Positions 6,141 through 13,697 are shown, numbered from the stretch's first letter. The stretch: DNA of 28,720 nucleotides from Ruminococcaceae bacterium UBA2857 (GCA_002350705.1 DEFH01000009.1:39663-68382); one strand, 5' to 3'. A program made the numbers and translations. Notes: a model not told the origin generated them from the sequence alone.

Positions 6141-7703
6141 ATGCTGAAAACATTCAAAAAACATCAAAAATTATTTTCTGCTGTCATTTTAATCATTTAT
6201 GCGGTTGTCACATATATCGGTGTTCTGTTTCATGAGCATTGGTATGATGAAGCACAAGCATGGCTGATTGTTCGTGACAATGATTTTGCAGGCATACTGG
6301 ATATGCTGAAATTTGAAGGCCATCCTCCGCTGTGGTATTTCATATTATTTCCCTTTGTCAAACTCGGAATGTCTTTTGCCGCTCTTTCGGTCATCAGCTG
6401 GAGTATTTCCGTTGTAACGGCATGGCTTGTTCTGAAAAAAGCTCCTTTTCATTTGGGATTCAAAACAGCGATACTTTTTTCATGCGGATTTTTATTTTAT
6501 AATTCCGTCACGGCAAGAATTTATTGTGTGATTGTTCTGCTGCTCTGCCTGCTGGCGATTCTTTACAAAGACCGCCAAAAACATCCTCTGCTGTTCGGAC
6601 TGCTGACAGGACTTCTCGCCATGACACACGTTACCATGTGCGGTCTGGTAGGAATTATCGGAATTGAAATGCTGATTGACTTTTTCAGAGGCTTCAAAGC
6701 CAACTCTGCCAAACAAAATCTGCTGAACACTGCCGGACTCATAACCGCAGGAGCAGGTGTACTCATGTTGGTGCTGCCGCTGCTTTCCTCTCTTTCAAGC
6801 AGCAGCTCCATTGAAAAAGACGAGCTGACACCTGCCGTTCTGTTGCAAAGATTCGCTAATATTTTCACCTGTATCGGCAAAAGTATTTTTCCTGCCAATA
6901 ACAGTCTGCTGCTGACACCGCTTATATGCGGTATTGTCACTCTGCTAATTTTGTCCTGCCTGTTCTTTCTCAGAAGATACAAAAAAGCATTGACTGCTGC
7001 TCTGGTATTTTCCGTTTTCTACTTTTTTTCGACACAAATTATTTTTACAATTATGATTCCGTCCCGTGCGTCAGTGTATCTCTATACACTGATATGTATT
7101 TTCTGGGCTGCCAAAACATCCGAAGCTCCCCACAAAACAGCTTTGCAGCCTGACTGCTCCAAAATTCACTCTTCCCTGCTGCAAAAAGCGGTACAATGGT
7201 TTGTAAAAGCCGACAGGCACTTTGAACACACCATTTCTGTTATTTTGTGCCTGCTGTGTATCATCTCCATTCCAAGAGGAGTTTACCAACTGGTCAGAGA
7301 TTATTTTGAACCCTATACGGTGGAATCTGCCGCCGCAAAATTCCTCAAAGAGAATCTGATGAATGAAAATTCCGTTCTGGTGGCTTATGAGCCCACCTGT
7401 TCCGCCCTGCTTGCAGCAGAGCCTGCATTACAAATATATAATCTGGGATATCGGGATTTTATTACTTATAATCCGTATCTTCTCGGTGACAAGCAGCGTC
7501 GGAAAAACAGTGAATCTCCCCATCCCCTGCTGAACGGTTATCAACATATCTATTATATCAGCATATCGCACAGCAATGTTTCGGAAGGACAGGCTGCTTC
7601 TCCCGTTCAAATTACGCCGCTGTATGAACAAACCATTCCTTATGCCGATGACTATATACAGGGGTATATCTTAATTTATGAGATATTTCCCGATCAGTTA
7701 TGA
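6141..7703 (+). CDS. Multi-pass membrane protein, GT-C (family 39-like) glycosyltransferase-related
   Basis: The 520-residue protein has roughly ten hydrophobic helices, starting at about 12-30 (FSAVILIIYAVVTYIGVLF). The first outward loop reads HEHWYDEAQAWLIVRD with Asp36-Glu37, followed by FEGHPPLWYFILF near 58-70. An acidic pair in loop 1 and a GHPPL(W/Y) motif are hallmarks of GT-C enzymes of the ArnT/PMT type, which use polyprenyl-phosphate sugars on the outer face of the membrane. The C-terminal part after about residue 400 is soluble and probably extracytoplasmic. The acceptor cannot be told, and no partner prenyl-sugar synthase lies nearby. CGGAGGG stands at good distance from the ATG. 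It is transcribed divergently from rlmB and apparently alone, since the next gene has its own promoter. Confidence 0.7.
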   Translation: MLKTFKKHQKLFSAVILIIYAVVTYIGVLFHEHWYDEAQAWLIVRDNDFAGILDMLKFEGHPPLWYFILFPFVKLGMSFAALSVISWSISVVTAWLVLKKAPFHLGFKTAILFSCGFLFYNSVTARIYCVIVLLLCLLAILYKDRQKHPLLFGLLTGLLAMTHVTMCGLVGIIGIEMLIDFFRGFKANSAKQNLLNTAGLITAGAGVLMLVLPLLSSLSSSSSIEKDELTPAVLLQRFANIFTCIGKSIFPANNSLLLTPLICGIVTLLILSCLFFLRRYKKALTAALVFSVFYFFSTQIIFTIMIPSRASVYLYTLICIFWAAKTSEAPHKTALQPDCSKIHSSLLQKAVQWFVKADRHFEHTISVILCLLCIISIPRGVYQLVRDYFEPYTVESAAAKFLKENLMNENSVLVAYEPTCSALLAAEPALQIYNLGYRDFITYNPYLLGDKQRRKNSESPHPLLNGYQHIYYISISHSNVSEGQAASPVQITPLYEQTIPYADDYIQGYILIYEIFPDQL

Positions 7704-7755
7704 GTTTTCTCCTTATCTGTTCAGTTTGATAACACAGTTACCTTTTTGTAACCTA

Positions 7756-7784
7756 TCGACAAACATCAGATAATCTGCTATGAT
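7756..7784 (+). promoter_or_regulatory. Sigma-A-type promoter of the macrodomain gene
   Basis: TCGACA (7756-7761) and TATGAT (7779-7784) are separated by exactly 17 bases, each one mismatch from consensus. TGC precedes the -10, adding the extended element. The ATG of the macrodomain gene is 65 bases downstream. Confidence 0.75.
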
Positions 7785-7848
7785 ATTAAAAATGGAAATC
7801 CGGGGTACAGTTTACAAACAACACACTGCAAAATGAGTAGGTGAAAGT

Positions 7849-8634
7849 ATGGCAAACGAAAAATTATCTTATTTGATTCATTATCTGTTATCGGAACGCA
7901 ATGACCTTGGCGGAATCAAAATTCCGGAGCATGATAACGACCGTTTCAGACTCTACAGAAGCCTTGTGAATATTCGTCCGGCAATGAAAGCGGATGATAC
8001 TTTTTTGAAAACAGAGGACGAATATCTGACCGAGCTGACAGCAGAGAAAGGGATTACTGCTATAGAAGATTTGAAACCTGTTGAGGACAATCTTTATCTC
8101 CGGAAGGGAGATATTACCACTTTAAAATGCGGTGCTGTCGTCAATGCTGCCAATTCGGGCATGACAGGCTGCTGGCAGCCCTGTCATAGCTGTATTGATA
8201 ACTGCATCCATACCTTTGCAGGGGTACGCTTACGGTATCAATGCAATCAAATCATGCAGGCACAGGGTTACGAAGAACCGACAGGCAAAGCCAAAATAAC
8301 TCCTGCTTACAATCTTCCCTGTGATTATGTGATTCACACAGTCGGTCCGATTGTACAAGGCAAACTCACCGCGGAACATTGCCGATTGCTTGAAAGCTCT
8401 TATCGGAGCTGTCTTGAGACGGCTGTTCAAAACGGTATCAAAAGTATTGCCTTTTGCTGTATCTCAACGGGTGTATTCGGATTTCCGCAAAACAAAGCGG
8501 CAGAGATTGCTGTGCATACGGTACGGACATTTTGCCGCACTCACAAAATCAAGGTAATTTTCAATGTGTTCAAAGAAGACGATTATGAAATTTACAAAAG
8601 ACTGCTCGGCTCAACGGAACCCTCCGAAAGCTGA
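7849..8634 (+). CDS. Zinc-dependent macrodomain ADP-ribosyl hydrolase
   Basis: The protein has 261 residues: an N-terminal helical segment (1-80) and then a macrodomain. The core shows LRKGDITTLKCGAVVNAAN (phosphate and adenine binding; Asn99 and Asn102) and CISTGVFGFPQNKAA (the second ADP-ribose loop). Between them lies the Zn-macro signature GCWQPCHSCIDNCIH with Cys108, His113 and Cys115 as probable zinc ligands, then the LRYQC segment. In Staphylococcus and Streptococcus, such Zn-macro enzymes remove ADP-ribose placed by a sirtuin (SirTM) on a lipoylated GcvH-like protein in an extended operon. No SirTM, GcvH-L or lipoate ligase gene is beside it here, so the substrate is open. The AGGTG site is modest. 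The gene stands alone between its promoter and the convergent hpf gene. Confidence 0.9.
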   Translation: MANEKLSYLIHYLLSERNDLGGIKIPEHDNDRFRLYRSLVNIRPAMKADDTFLKTEDEYLTELTAEKGITAIEDLKPVEDNLYLRKGDITTLKCGAVVNAANSGMTGCWQPCHSCIDNCIHTFAGVRLRYQCNQIMQAQGYEEPTGKAKITPAYNLPCDYVIHTVGPIVQGKLTAEHCRLLESSYRSCLETAVQNGIKSIAFCCISTGVFGFPQNKAAEIAVHTVRTFCRTHKIKVIFNVFKEDDYEIYKRLLGSTEPSES

Positions 8635-8642
8635 CAATCAAA

Positions 8643-8698
8643 ATCCCCCGACATAGTCCTGAAATTCGAGATGATTTCAGGTATCTGTGCCGGGGGAT
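8643..8698 (-). terminator. Nested stem-loop terminator between convergent macrodomain and hpf genes
   Basis: An outer stem (ATCCCCCG at 8643-8650 with CGGGGGAT at 8691-8698) encloses a perfect inner stem (8658-8665 with 8674-8681). On the minus strand the outer stem is followed by ATTTTGATT, so it can end the hpf transcript. No U-tract follows on the plus strand. Confidence 0.7.
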
Positions 8699-8718
8699 AC
8701 TATCACGGATTAATTTTA

Positions 8719-9255
8719 TCAATACTCAGGCTCCAACAAGCCATAGGTATTATTCTTACGTTTATAAACAACGCTGATCTGATTAGTGGAACTGTTCAGG
8801 AACATAAAGAATTCATGACCGATCATGTTCATTTGCAGGATAGCTTCTTCCACGCTCAGGGGCTTCACGGTAAAGGACTTTGTTCTGACAACAGAATAGT
8901 TTTCTTCGGGAACTTCCTCTGTCGGAGCAGGTTCTTCGGCAAAATACTGTTCAATGGATTCTGCACGGAGTTTTTTGCTGAGTCTGGTTTTGTTCTTTCT
9001 GATCTGACCTCCCAATATATCAACCACAGAGTCCAAAGCATCATTCATTTCCAAAGCGGCACTTTCCGCACGATACGTCATGCCGTTGTCACGAATGGTT
9101 ACTTCCACTGTTTGACGGTTCTTTTCCACAGTTACCGTTACAGTTGCTTCGGCATCATCGGAAAAAATTTTTTCAAACTTACCGAGTTTTTTGTAGACAC
9201 GCTCTTTAAAATTATCTCTGAGATTTACTTTTCTGCCTATAATCTGGTATTTCAT
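8719..9255 (-). CDS. hpf: Ribosome hibernation promoting factor, long form
   Basis: In starvation or stationary phase, long HPF binds the decoding region of 30S and dimerises 70S ribosomes into inactive 100S particles. The 178 residues contain both parts. The N-terminal HPF/RaiA beta-alpha-beta-beta-beta-alpha domain spans about 1-100 (IIGRKVNLRDNFKERVYKKL, and the VEVTIRDNGMTYRAE segment). After an acidic Pro-Glu linker comes the C-terminal dimerisation domain (about 122-178), with VVRTKSFTVKPLSVEEAI and GHEFFMFLNSSTNQISVVY. The presence of the C-terminal domain rules out the short form. AAGGAGGT stands eight bases before the ATG, so translation should be efficient. A TATAAT lies at 9287-9292. 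Confidence 0.96.
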   Translation of the reverse strand: MKYQIIGRKVNLRDNFKERVYKKLGKFEKIFSDDAEATVTVTVEKNRQTVEVTIRDNGMTYRAESAALEMNDALDSVVDILGGQIRKNKTRLSKKLRAESIEQYFAEEPAPTEEVPEENYSVVRTKSFTVKPLSVEEAILQMNMIGHEFFMFLNSSTNQISVVYKRKNNTYGLLEPEY

Positions 9256-9286
9256 AAGCCGAACCTCCTTAAACTTTGTCAGCCTT

Positions 9287-9292
9287 ATTATA
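9287..9292 (-). promoter_or_regulatory. -10 box upstream of hpf
   Basis: A perfect TATAAT on the minus strand stands about 30 bases before the hpf start. The -35 region is a T-rich stretch without a clear box. The whole upstream stretch (9293-9377) is very AT-rich and holds no visible gene. Confidence 0.45.
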
Positions 9293-9377
9293 TCATATTA
9301 AACAAAAAAATAAAATAGTTTTTAAAAAAATTATGTAAAAATTTTAGTTTCCAAATTTATACATTATCACAAGAGTA

Positions 9378-10526
9378 CTATTTTACTAATTTTCCGTCAA
9401 TCATGACATGAACGGGACTGTTCATTATGTTCAGGGGATCGCCTGCATAGAGAACAATATCGGCATCCTTTCCGACGGCAAGGGAACCCACTCTGTCAGC
9501 AATGCCGCAGATTTCCGCAGGAACAGATGTAACGGCACGAATGGCAGTATCTCTGTCCATGCCTTCTCTGACAGCTATTGCCGCACAGAGTTGCAGATAT
9601 TGGACAGGTGTTTCGGGATGGTCGGTAATGATTGCCGTTTTAATACCGTATCCGGCAACGATACCTGTTGACTTTGGCGTAAGGTTTTGCAGTTCGGGCT
9701 TGCTCCTGTCCGTAAGAATGGGGCCCGAAAGGATTCCGAGCGGATTTTCTTCGGCAAGTTCCTCACCTATCAGATATGCCTCTGTCGCATGGACAAGCAC
9801 ATAATCAATGTCAAATTCCCTGCATATCCGGATAGCTGTAAAAATATCATCCGCACGATGGACATGGAAATGAGCCGGAATTTCCTTTTTGAAAAGGGGA
9901 ATCAGTGCTTCATATTTGATATCATACTCAGGACAATCATCATTTTCTTTATCCTGATAATATTTTTTGGCTTTGTGCAGAGCTTCACGAATCAAAGAAG
10001 CTGTTGCCATGCGTGTAATCGGTGACTGGTCTTTGTCGCTGAAGGTAGATTTCGGATTTTCACCGAGAGCAAATTTCATACCGACAGGAGCTTTGACAAT
10101 CATTTTGTCAATTCTTTTGCCCATTGTTTTGATGGCGGCAAGCTGTCCCGCAATGGGATCGGCACTGCCCGGACCTGTCAGGACAGTGGTAACACCGGCG
10201 TTTCTTGCTTCCTGAAAATATCTGTCCATTGGATTAATGGCATCTATTGCACGCAGATGCGGCATAACAGGATCACTGTCCTCATTGCCGTCATCGCCCT
10301 CAAAGCCGACGGAATCTCCGAACATTCCCAGATGGGTATGTGCATCAATGAATCCCGGATAAGCCTGCTGTCCTTCCGCATCCAGTATTGTCTCATCGGA
10401 ACAAGCAATGAAATCAGACATTTTTCCGATTGCGGCAATTTTACCGTCAAAGATTTTGATATAGCCTTTTTCTATCACGGTATTGTCGGCATCCATGGTA
10501 TGCACTGCAACATTTTTGATAATCAT
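9378..10526 (-). CDS. Amidohydrolase-superfamily metal-dependent hydrolase (imidazolonepropionase/dihydroorotase-like)
   Basis: The 382-residue protein has the composite architecture of cytoplasmic amidohydrolases. A small beta domain is built from both ends (residues 1-52 and about 340-382, including the GSLAVGKDADIVLYAGDP signature), around a TIM barrel. Metal-site elements are visible: DAHTHLG (His63, His65), AHFHVHR (His219-His223), VLVHATE (His246) and ITDHPE (Asp302). The substrate is unknown; family members cleave cyclic amides, guanidines or N-acetyl groups. The position is notable, because in Bacillus the divIC-yabR cluster is followed by spoIIE, tilS and hpt rather than this gene. 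A terminator separates it from yabR, while GGGAGAAAG precedes its ATG within the same 50 bases. Its promoter is not obvious, so read-through is possible. Confidence 0.85.
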   Translation of the reverse strand: MIIKNVAVHTMDADNTVIEKGYIKIFDGKIAAIGKMSDFIACSDETILDAEGQQAYPGFIDAHTHLGMFGDSVGFEGDDGNEDSDPVMPHLRAIDAINPMDRYFQEARNAGVTTVLTGPGSADPIAGQLAAIKTMGKRIDKMIVKAPVGMKFALGENPKSTFSDKDQSPITRMATASLIREALHKAKKYYQDKENDDCPEYDIKYEALIPLFKKEIPAHFHVHRADDIFTAIRICREFDIDYVLVHATEAYLIGEELAEENPLGILSGPILTDRSKPELQNLTPKSTGIVAGYGIKTAIITDHPETPVQYLQLCAAIAVREGMDRDTAIRAVTSVPAEICGIADRVGSLAVGKDADIVLYAGDPLNIMNSPVHVMIDGKLVK

Positions 10527-10541
10527 AATCTTTCTCCCGTC

Positions 10542-10569
10542 AAAAAAAGAGAGCCGCTGTGGACTCTCT
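10542..10569 (-). terminator. Rho-independent terminator after the S1-domain gene
   Basis: AGAGAG (10548-10553) pairs with CTCTCT (10564-10569), extended by a CC/GG pair inside. On the minus strand the stem is followed by TTTTTTT. It ends the yabP-yabR transcript just before the amidohydrolase gene. Confidence 0.8.
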
Positions 10570-10580
10570 GTAAGCTGTGT

Positions 10581-11057
10581 TTATGGTTTCTGCGGATTGC
10601 CTCTTCTGGAGTAGCCGCCTCTTTTTGACTCGTTCATACGTTTGAGGTCGGACATTTTTTCCTCGCTGGTCTGTTTGAATTTTGACATCATATCCTCAAA
10701 GCTGGACGGCTCGGAATGTTTCGACGGCTGCCATTCATAATTGCCGGGGCTGCCTTTTTGGGGACGACGCGGAGCACTGTTACGGTTTGAGCGACCTGCC
10801 TGACCGTTACGGTTTTCGGGCTGCGGCAGTGCCTTTTTGATAGAGAGACTGATTTTGCCGTCCTCTCCGATACTCAGCACTTTCACTTTTACCGTCTGTC
10901 CCTCTTTCAGGTGATCCTTAATATCGTTGACATACGTTGCAGCCACCTCGGAAATATGTACCATTCCCGTTTTTCCATCTTCAAGATCAACAAAGGCACC
11001 GAATTTTGTGATACCCGTCACCTTGCCTTCTACAATCATTCCTACTTCAAGAGCCAT
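10581..11057 (-). CDS. yabR: S1-domain RNA-binding protein (YabR/GSP13-like)
   Basis: Residues 1-75 form a single S1/OB-fold RNA-binding domain, with EVGMIVEGKVTGITKFGAFV, GMVHISEVA and a final GKISLSIKKA strand. This is the pattern seen in polynucleotide phosphorylase, ribosomal protein S1 and Bacillus YabR. Residues 76-158 are a basic, disordered tail rich in Arg, Asn, Ser and Pro, ending in RRGNPQKP, likely to add nonspecific RNA or ribosome contacts. Its place directly after divIC matches the conserved order in Firmicutes. The exact cellular role is not established; related proteins associate with ribosomes. The start ATG has GAGGAG about 14 bases upstream, which is rather far. The gap from divIC is 20 bases, so they share a transcript. 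Confidence 0.9.
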   Translation of the reverse strand: MALEVGMIVEGKVTGITKFGAFVDLEDGKTGMVHISEVAATYVNDIKDHLKEGQTVKVKVLSIGEDGKISLSIKKALPQPENRNGQAGRSNRNSAPRRPQKGSPGNYEWQPSKHSEPSSFEDMMSKFKQTSEEKMSDLKRMNESKRGGYSRRGNPQKP

Positions 11058-11077
11058 ACTTACTACTTTTTCTCCTC

Positions 11078-11428
11078 TCAGTCACCGGCAATCGTGATAT
11101 AAACGACCTCGTCTTCTTTCACAAAGCCGTTCAGTCTTGCCTTTTTTTCGATATAGTCATCAAATTTATCGAAATTGTCCTCTTCCACTGCATCGGCAAC
11201 CTCTTTCAATTCATCAATTTTGATTTCCTGAAGAGAGATTGTATCATTCAGTCTGTCAAGTTCTGCTCTGGCATTGTAGATTTTCACATTTTGATCTACG
11301 ATAGTCACTATCACATAGATGACCAATGCCATTGATGCAATCCAAAGAATCCAATTGGTTCTTTTTTTAGTCTGCTTTTCAGGCTTAGCCTGTTTTTTCT
11401 GTTGTTTGAATGCGTCCATCTCCGGCAT
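11078..11428 (-). CDS. divIC: Septum formation initiator, DivIC/FtsB-like
   Basis: The 116-residue bitopic protein has a basic cytoplasmic N-terminus (about 1-24, many Lys and Gln). One membrane helix follows at about 25-45 (TNWILWIASMALVIYVIVTI). An extracytoplasmic coiled coil runs over about 48-85 (DQNVKIYNARAELDRLNDTI and onward). The C-terminal segment (ARLNGFVKEDEVVYI) matches the conserved end of DivIC/FtsB proteins, which reads roughly A...g.v.p.E.v.. . DivIC works with FtsL and DivIB (FtsQ) to activate septal peptidoglycan synthesis. Context supports the name, since yabQ-divIC-yabR order is conserved. A separate promoter lies 50-80 bases upstream, so it can be expressed apart from yabP and yabQ. 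AGGTG is the ribosome-binding site. Confidence 0.9.
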   Translation of the reverse strand: MPEMDAFKQQKKQAKPEKQTKKRTNWILWIASMALVIYVIVTIVDQNVKIYNARAELDRLNDTISLQEIKIDELKEVADAVEEDNFDKFDDYIEKKARLNGFVKEDEVVYITIAGD

Positions 11429-11480
11429 ATACCATCACCTGTCCTTTCAGTGCCGACACATTTACAAATTCAATAATAAC

Positions 11481-11510
11481 ATTATACAACATATCACCGG
11501 CATATTGCAA
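11481..11510 (-). promoter_or_regulatory. Promoter of divIC-yabR
   Basis: On the minus strand TTGCAA (11505-11510) and a perfect TATAAT (11481-11486) are separated by 18 bases, in the 93-base gap between yabQ and divIC. It would uncouple division-gene expression from the sporulation genes upstream. Confidence 0.6.
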
Positions 11511-11521
11511 GAGAATTTCGC

Positions 11522-11953
11522 CTAGTTTTTAATTTTTTTTACTTTTTCTAACAGTCGCCTGCCCTTTTTCGACAGTTTTTCCAAGAAACGGCTGCATTTT
11601 CGTCGAATCGGAGAGCCAATCGCATCAACTCCTCGCTTAACAATGCCGATAAGCTGACGGAGAATTTTTTTCAAAAACTTTCCCAGAGTCAGATATATTG
11701 CCAGCAGGACAGCCAATTCCGAAGCAAGTACATAGAATCGGATATAGCCCTGTGTGCGTGACAGGGCTAAAAAAAGATTAATACCGGCAGCGATTCCCAT
11801 AAACAAAATATCTTCCGCCACTGTCCACACCATGCCGGGCGGAGACAGTTCCCTGAACAGCTCCATCACGATATACACCAATGCAATGACCACACCTGCC
11901 GCCAGAGAATACACAAAGGTCATTGTCTGCTGATAAAGTGTCAGCTCCACCAT
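11522..11953 (-). CDS. yabQ: Spore cortex biosynthesis protein YabQ
   Basis: The 143-residue protein has four hydrophobic stretches in the first 100 residues (about 12-30, 42-62, 71-82 and 83-94). A strongly basic tail follows (GSPIRRKCSRF ... KVKKIKN) and is probably cytoplasmic. QQTMTFVYSLAAGVVIALVY at the start and the PPGMVWTVAEDILFMG region match the YabQ family. In Bacillus, YabQ is made in the mother cell, localises to the forespore membranes and is needed for cortex formation. It sits six bases after yabP in the canonical order, with AGGGTG as ribosome-binding site overlapping the yabP stop. Its presence indicates a sporulating organism or lineage, though I cannot tell whether the strain forms spores. 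Confidence 0.88.
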   Translation of the reverse strand: MVELTLYQQTMTFVYSLAAGVVIALVYIVMELFRELSPPGMVWTVAEDILFMGIAAGINLFLALSRTQGYIRFYVLASELAVLLAIYLTLGKFLKKILRQLIGIVKRGVDAIGSPIRRKCSRFLEKLSKKGRRLLEKVKKIKN

Positions 11954-11959
11954 ATCACC

Positions 11960-12241
11960 CTATCTGAAAAGTCTTGAAAAGAAGCCGCCCTCTGTCTGTT
12001 TGGTTTCCGCATAGGACATCGCATCAATGGTTCCGTCAAGGCTCAGTTCCCCTGTTTCAAGACTGAATCCGTTGATATGCAGGCTGCTGCCTTTGACGGT
12101 CAGTTCTCCGAGTTCTGTTTCCAGCACGACATTCTGTTCATCAAAGGCAGAAACATCCAATACTCCCGACAGGGAAAGCTGTTTTCTGTCCTCAAGGATA
12201 ATACTGTGTTTTTTTCGTATGATCGTTTTTTCTTCTGTCAT
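11960..12241 (-). CDS. yabP: Sporulation protein YabP
   Basis: The 93-residue protein has the YabP beta-rich fold. The segments HSIILEDRKQLSLSGVLDV, FDEQNVVLETELGELTVKG and HINGFSLETGELSLDGTID match the family, whose pattern reads h.l.l..R..l.itGV..V.sFde..v.l.T..G.L.i.G..L.i..L..e.g.l.v.G.I. . The family includes YqfC. Bacillus YabP is needed for spore cortex assembly with YabQ. There is no signal peptide or membrane helix. AGAGGGTG precedes the ATG. In sporulating bacteria this pair is usually under sigma-E; I did not find a confident sigma-E promoter in the 66-base gap upstream. Confidence 0.92.
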   Translation of the reverse strand: MTEEKTIIRKKHSIILEDRKQLSLSGVLDVSAFDEQNVVLETELGELTVKGSSLHINGFSLETGELSLDGTIDAMSYAETKQTEGGFFSRLFR

Positions 12242-12307
12242 CGCTGCACCCTCTTTTCAAAAGCTTTTGATTCATTTTATGCAGCGATTCCGTGTAATAT
12301 TCAATTT

Positions 12308-12550
12308 TCAGGACAGAATCTCATACATCAGACCTGCCTCGTCTTTTTTGGCATACTCGTTAATTGTGCGTATTTTGGCTCTGAGGGGATGGGCTCCGAG
12401 ACTGATTTCCAGAATATCTCCCTCTTTCACTTCATAGGAAGCTCTTGCCGCTTTGCCGTTGACGAATACTCTGCCGGCATCACACGCTTCATTGGCAACG
12501 GTTCTTCTTTTGATGATTCTGGACACTTTCAGATATTTATCAAGACGCAT
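12308..12550 (-). CDS. yabO: S4-domain RNA-binding protein (YabO/HslR family)
   Basis: From ATG at 12550 the product has 80 residues and is nearly all S4 domain: MRLDKYLKVSRIIKRRTVAN, then the GRVFVNGKAAR loop and EVKEGDILEISLG. This matches YabO/Hsp15-type proteins, which bind structured rRNA; Hsp15 rescues stalled 50S subunits carrying tRNA. The upstream ATG at 12580 gives ten extra residues unlike the family, and it lies inside the terminator region. AAGGAG stands eight bases before 12550. The short C-terminal extension (after residue 60) is EYAKKDEAGLMYEI. Order hup-yabO-yabP is the conserved one. A stem-loop lies between HU and this gene, so read-through or a separate promoter must supply it. 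Confidence 0.93.
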   Translation of the reverse strand: MRLDKYLKVSRIIKRRTVANEACDAGRVFVNGKAARASYEVKEGDILEISLGAHPLRAKIRTINEYAKKDEAGLMYEILS

Positions 12551-12580
12551 ACAGCGACTCCTTTCTTTCGGATAAAACAA

Positions 12581-12606
12581 GAAGCCGGTTATGTTGCAAA
12601 CCGGCC
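12581..12606 (-). terminator. Stem-loop terminator after the HU gene
   Basis: GCCGGTT (12584-12590) pairs perfectly with AACCGGC (12599-12605) around an 8-base loop. On the minus strand the stem is followed by TTCTTGTTTT, a U-rich but imperfect tail. It would raise HU mRNA relative to the downstream genes by partial termination. Confidence 0.7.
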
Positions 12607-12618
12607 TCCGCTTATGAA

Positions 12619-12897
12619 TTATTTTGCATTGACAGCATCCTTGAATGCCTTGCCTGCCTTGAATGCAGGAACCTTTGATGCAGGGATGGTAATTTTTTCT
12701 TTTGTCTGGGGGTTGCAGCCTGTTCTTTCCTGTCTCTCGTGACGCTCAAATGTACCGAAACCTACGATACGGATTTCCTCACCCTCAGCAACCTTTTCGA
12801 TGATGGTATCGATAACGGCTGAAACAGCATTGTCTGCATCCTTCTTAGAGATACCTGCCTTTTCTGCCACTGCTGCAATAAGATCTGTTTTGTTCAT
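12619..12897 (-). CDS. hup: HU family DNA-binding protein
   Basis: The 92-residue histone-like protein binds and bends DNA as a dimer in the nucleoid. From ATG at 12897 it reads MNKTDLIAAVAEKAGISKKD, then GEEIRIVGFGTFERHERQER and the beta-arm motif GCNPQTKEKITIPASKVPAF, ending in KAFKDAVNAK. These are the standard HU helices, saddle and DNA-clasping arm with the intercalating Pro. The upstream ATG at 12930 is rejected because GGAGG stands correctly before 12897 and the extra residues are not HU-like. It starts 14 bases after the mazG stop. A stem-loop follows the stop. Confidence 0.97.
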   Translation of the reverse strand: MNKTDLIAAVAEKAGISKKDADNAVSAVIDTIIEKVAEGEEIRIVGFGTFERHERQERTGCNPQTKEKITIPASKVPAFKAGKAFKDAVNAK

Positions 12898-12911
12898 TTT
12901 GAAAACCTCCA

Positions 12912-13697
12912 TTATTTTTCTTTTTTCCAAAGCTCTTTTACCTGCTCCGGAGTTGATTTCTGTATGTCAATGCCCGACTGTTTTGCATTCTCTTCCATTT
13001 TTTCAAAGCGTTCCACAAATCTGTCACAGGCACAGTACAGCGATTGTTCACTGTTGATATTGAGTACTCTTGACAATCCCGTTACCGCAAACAGCAGATC
13101 TCCGAGCTGTCTTTCATACATTTCTGTTTGCTGTCCGGCAATGCTTTCTTTCAGTTGGGAAAGCTGTAGGGTAATATCTTCCAGCATTTCCTCCGGACTG
13201 TCAGGACACAGACCGCCTCTTTCCGCTTTTTTATGAAGCTTTTCACTTCTCATCAGCGACGGCAGTGCTCTGGAAACACTTTTCATTGTTTCGCTGGCAG
13301 CGGTCTGGGATTTGGATTTCATTTTAATAGCGTCCCAGTTTTTCAGTACTTCTTCGGGAGTATCGGCTGTTACGTTTCCGAAAACGTGCGGATGGCGAAG
13401 AATCATTTTCTGACACACATCATTTGCCACGTCATCCAGATTGAAATTTCCCTTTTCCGTTTCCAGAACGGAATGAAAAACTACCTGCAGCAGTACATCT
13501 CCCAGTTCTTCTTTGAGATGCTCTGTATCGTTTTCATCAATTGCCTCGACTGCCTCATACACTTCTTCAATAAAGTCCTGACGAATGGTTTCATGTGTCT
13601 GCACCTTATCCCAGGGGCAGCCCTCGGGTGAGCGAAGAAGTTTTACAATCTTTACGAGGTCGTTCACACGATAATAGTCCTTGAATTGAAATTCCAC
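12912..13697 (-). CDS. mazG: Nucleoside triphosphate pyrophosphohydrolase MazG
   Basis: MazG hydrolyses (d)NTPs to the monophosphate and pyrophosphate, cleaning the nucleotide pool. The 261 residues contain two MazG folds, as in E. coli MazG. The N-terminal copy shows LRSPEGCPWDKVQTHETI, FIEEVYEAVEAI (EExxE, Glu44/45/48) and KEELGDVLLQVVFH (ExxxD, Glu64 and Asp67 region). The second copy near 195-245 (GDLLFAVTGLSRVLNI) keeps the fold. Bacillus YabN has an extra N-terminal tetrapyrrole-methylase domain that is absent here. The start is GTG at 13697, with AAAGGAG seven bases upstream. It lies between the spoVB-like gene and hup, as in the conserved yabM-yabN-hup order. Confidence 0.95.
   Translation of the reverse strand: MEFQFKDYYRVNDLVKIVKLLRSPEGCPWDKVQTHETIRQDFIEEVYEAVEAIDENDTEHLKEELGDVLLQVVFHSVLETEKGNFNLDDVANDVCQKMILRHPHVFGNVTADTPEEVLKNWDAIKMKSKSQTAASETMKSVSRALPSLMRSEKLHKKAERGGLCPDSPEEMLEDITLQLSQLKESIAGQQTEMYERQLGDLLFAVTGLSRVLNINSEQSLYCACDRFVERFEKMEENAKQSGIDIQKSTPEQVKELWKKEK

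Noticed and set aside
7704..7755. Possible terminator after the GT-C-like gene
   Set aside because: Only a 5-bp GTTAC/GTAAC stem is visible and its T stretch lies in the loop, so it does not qualify.
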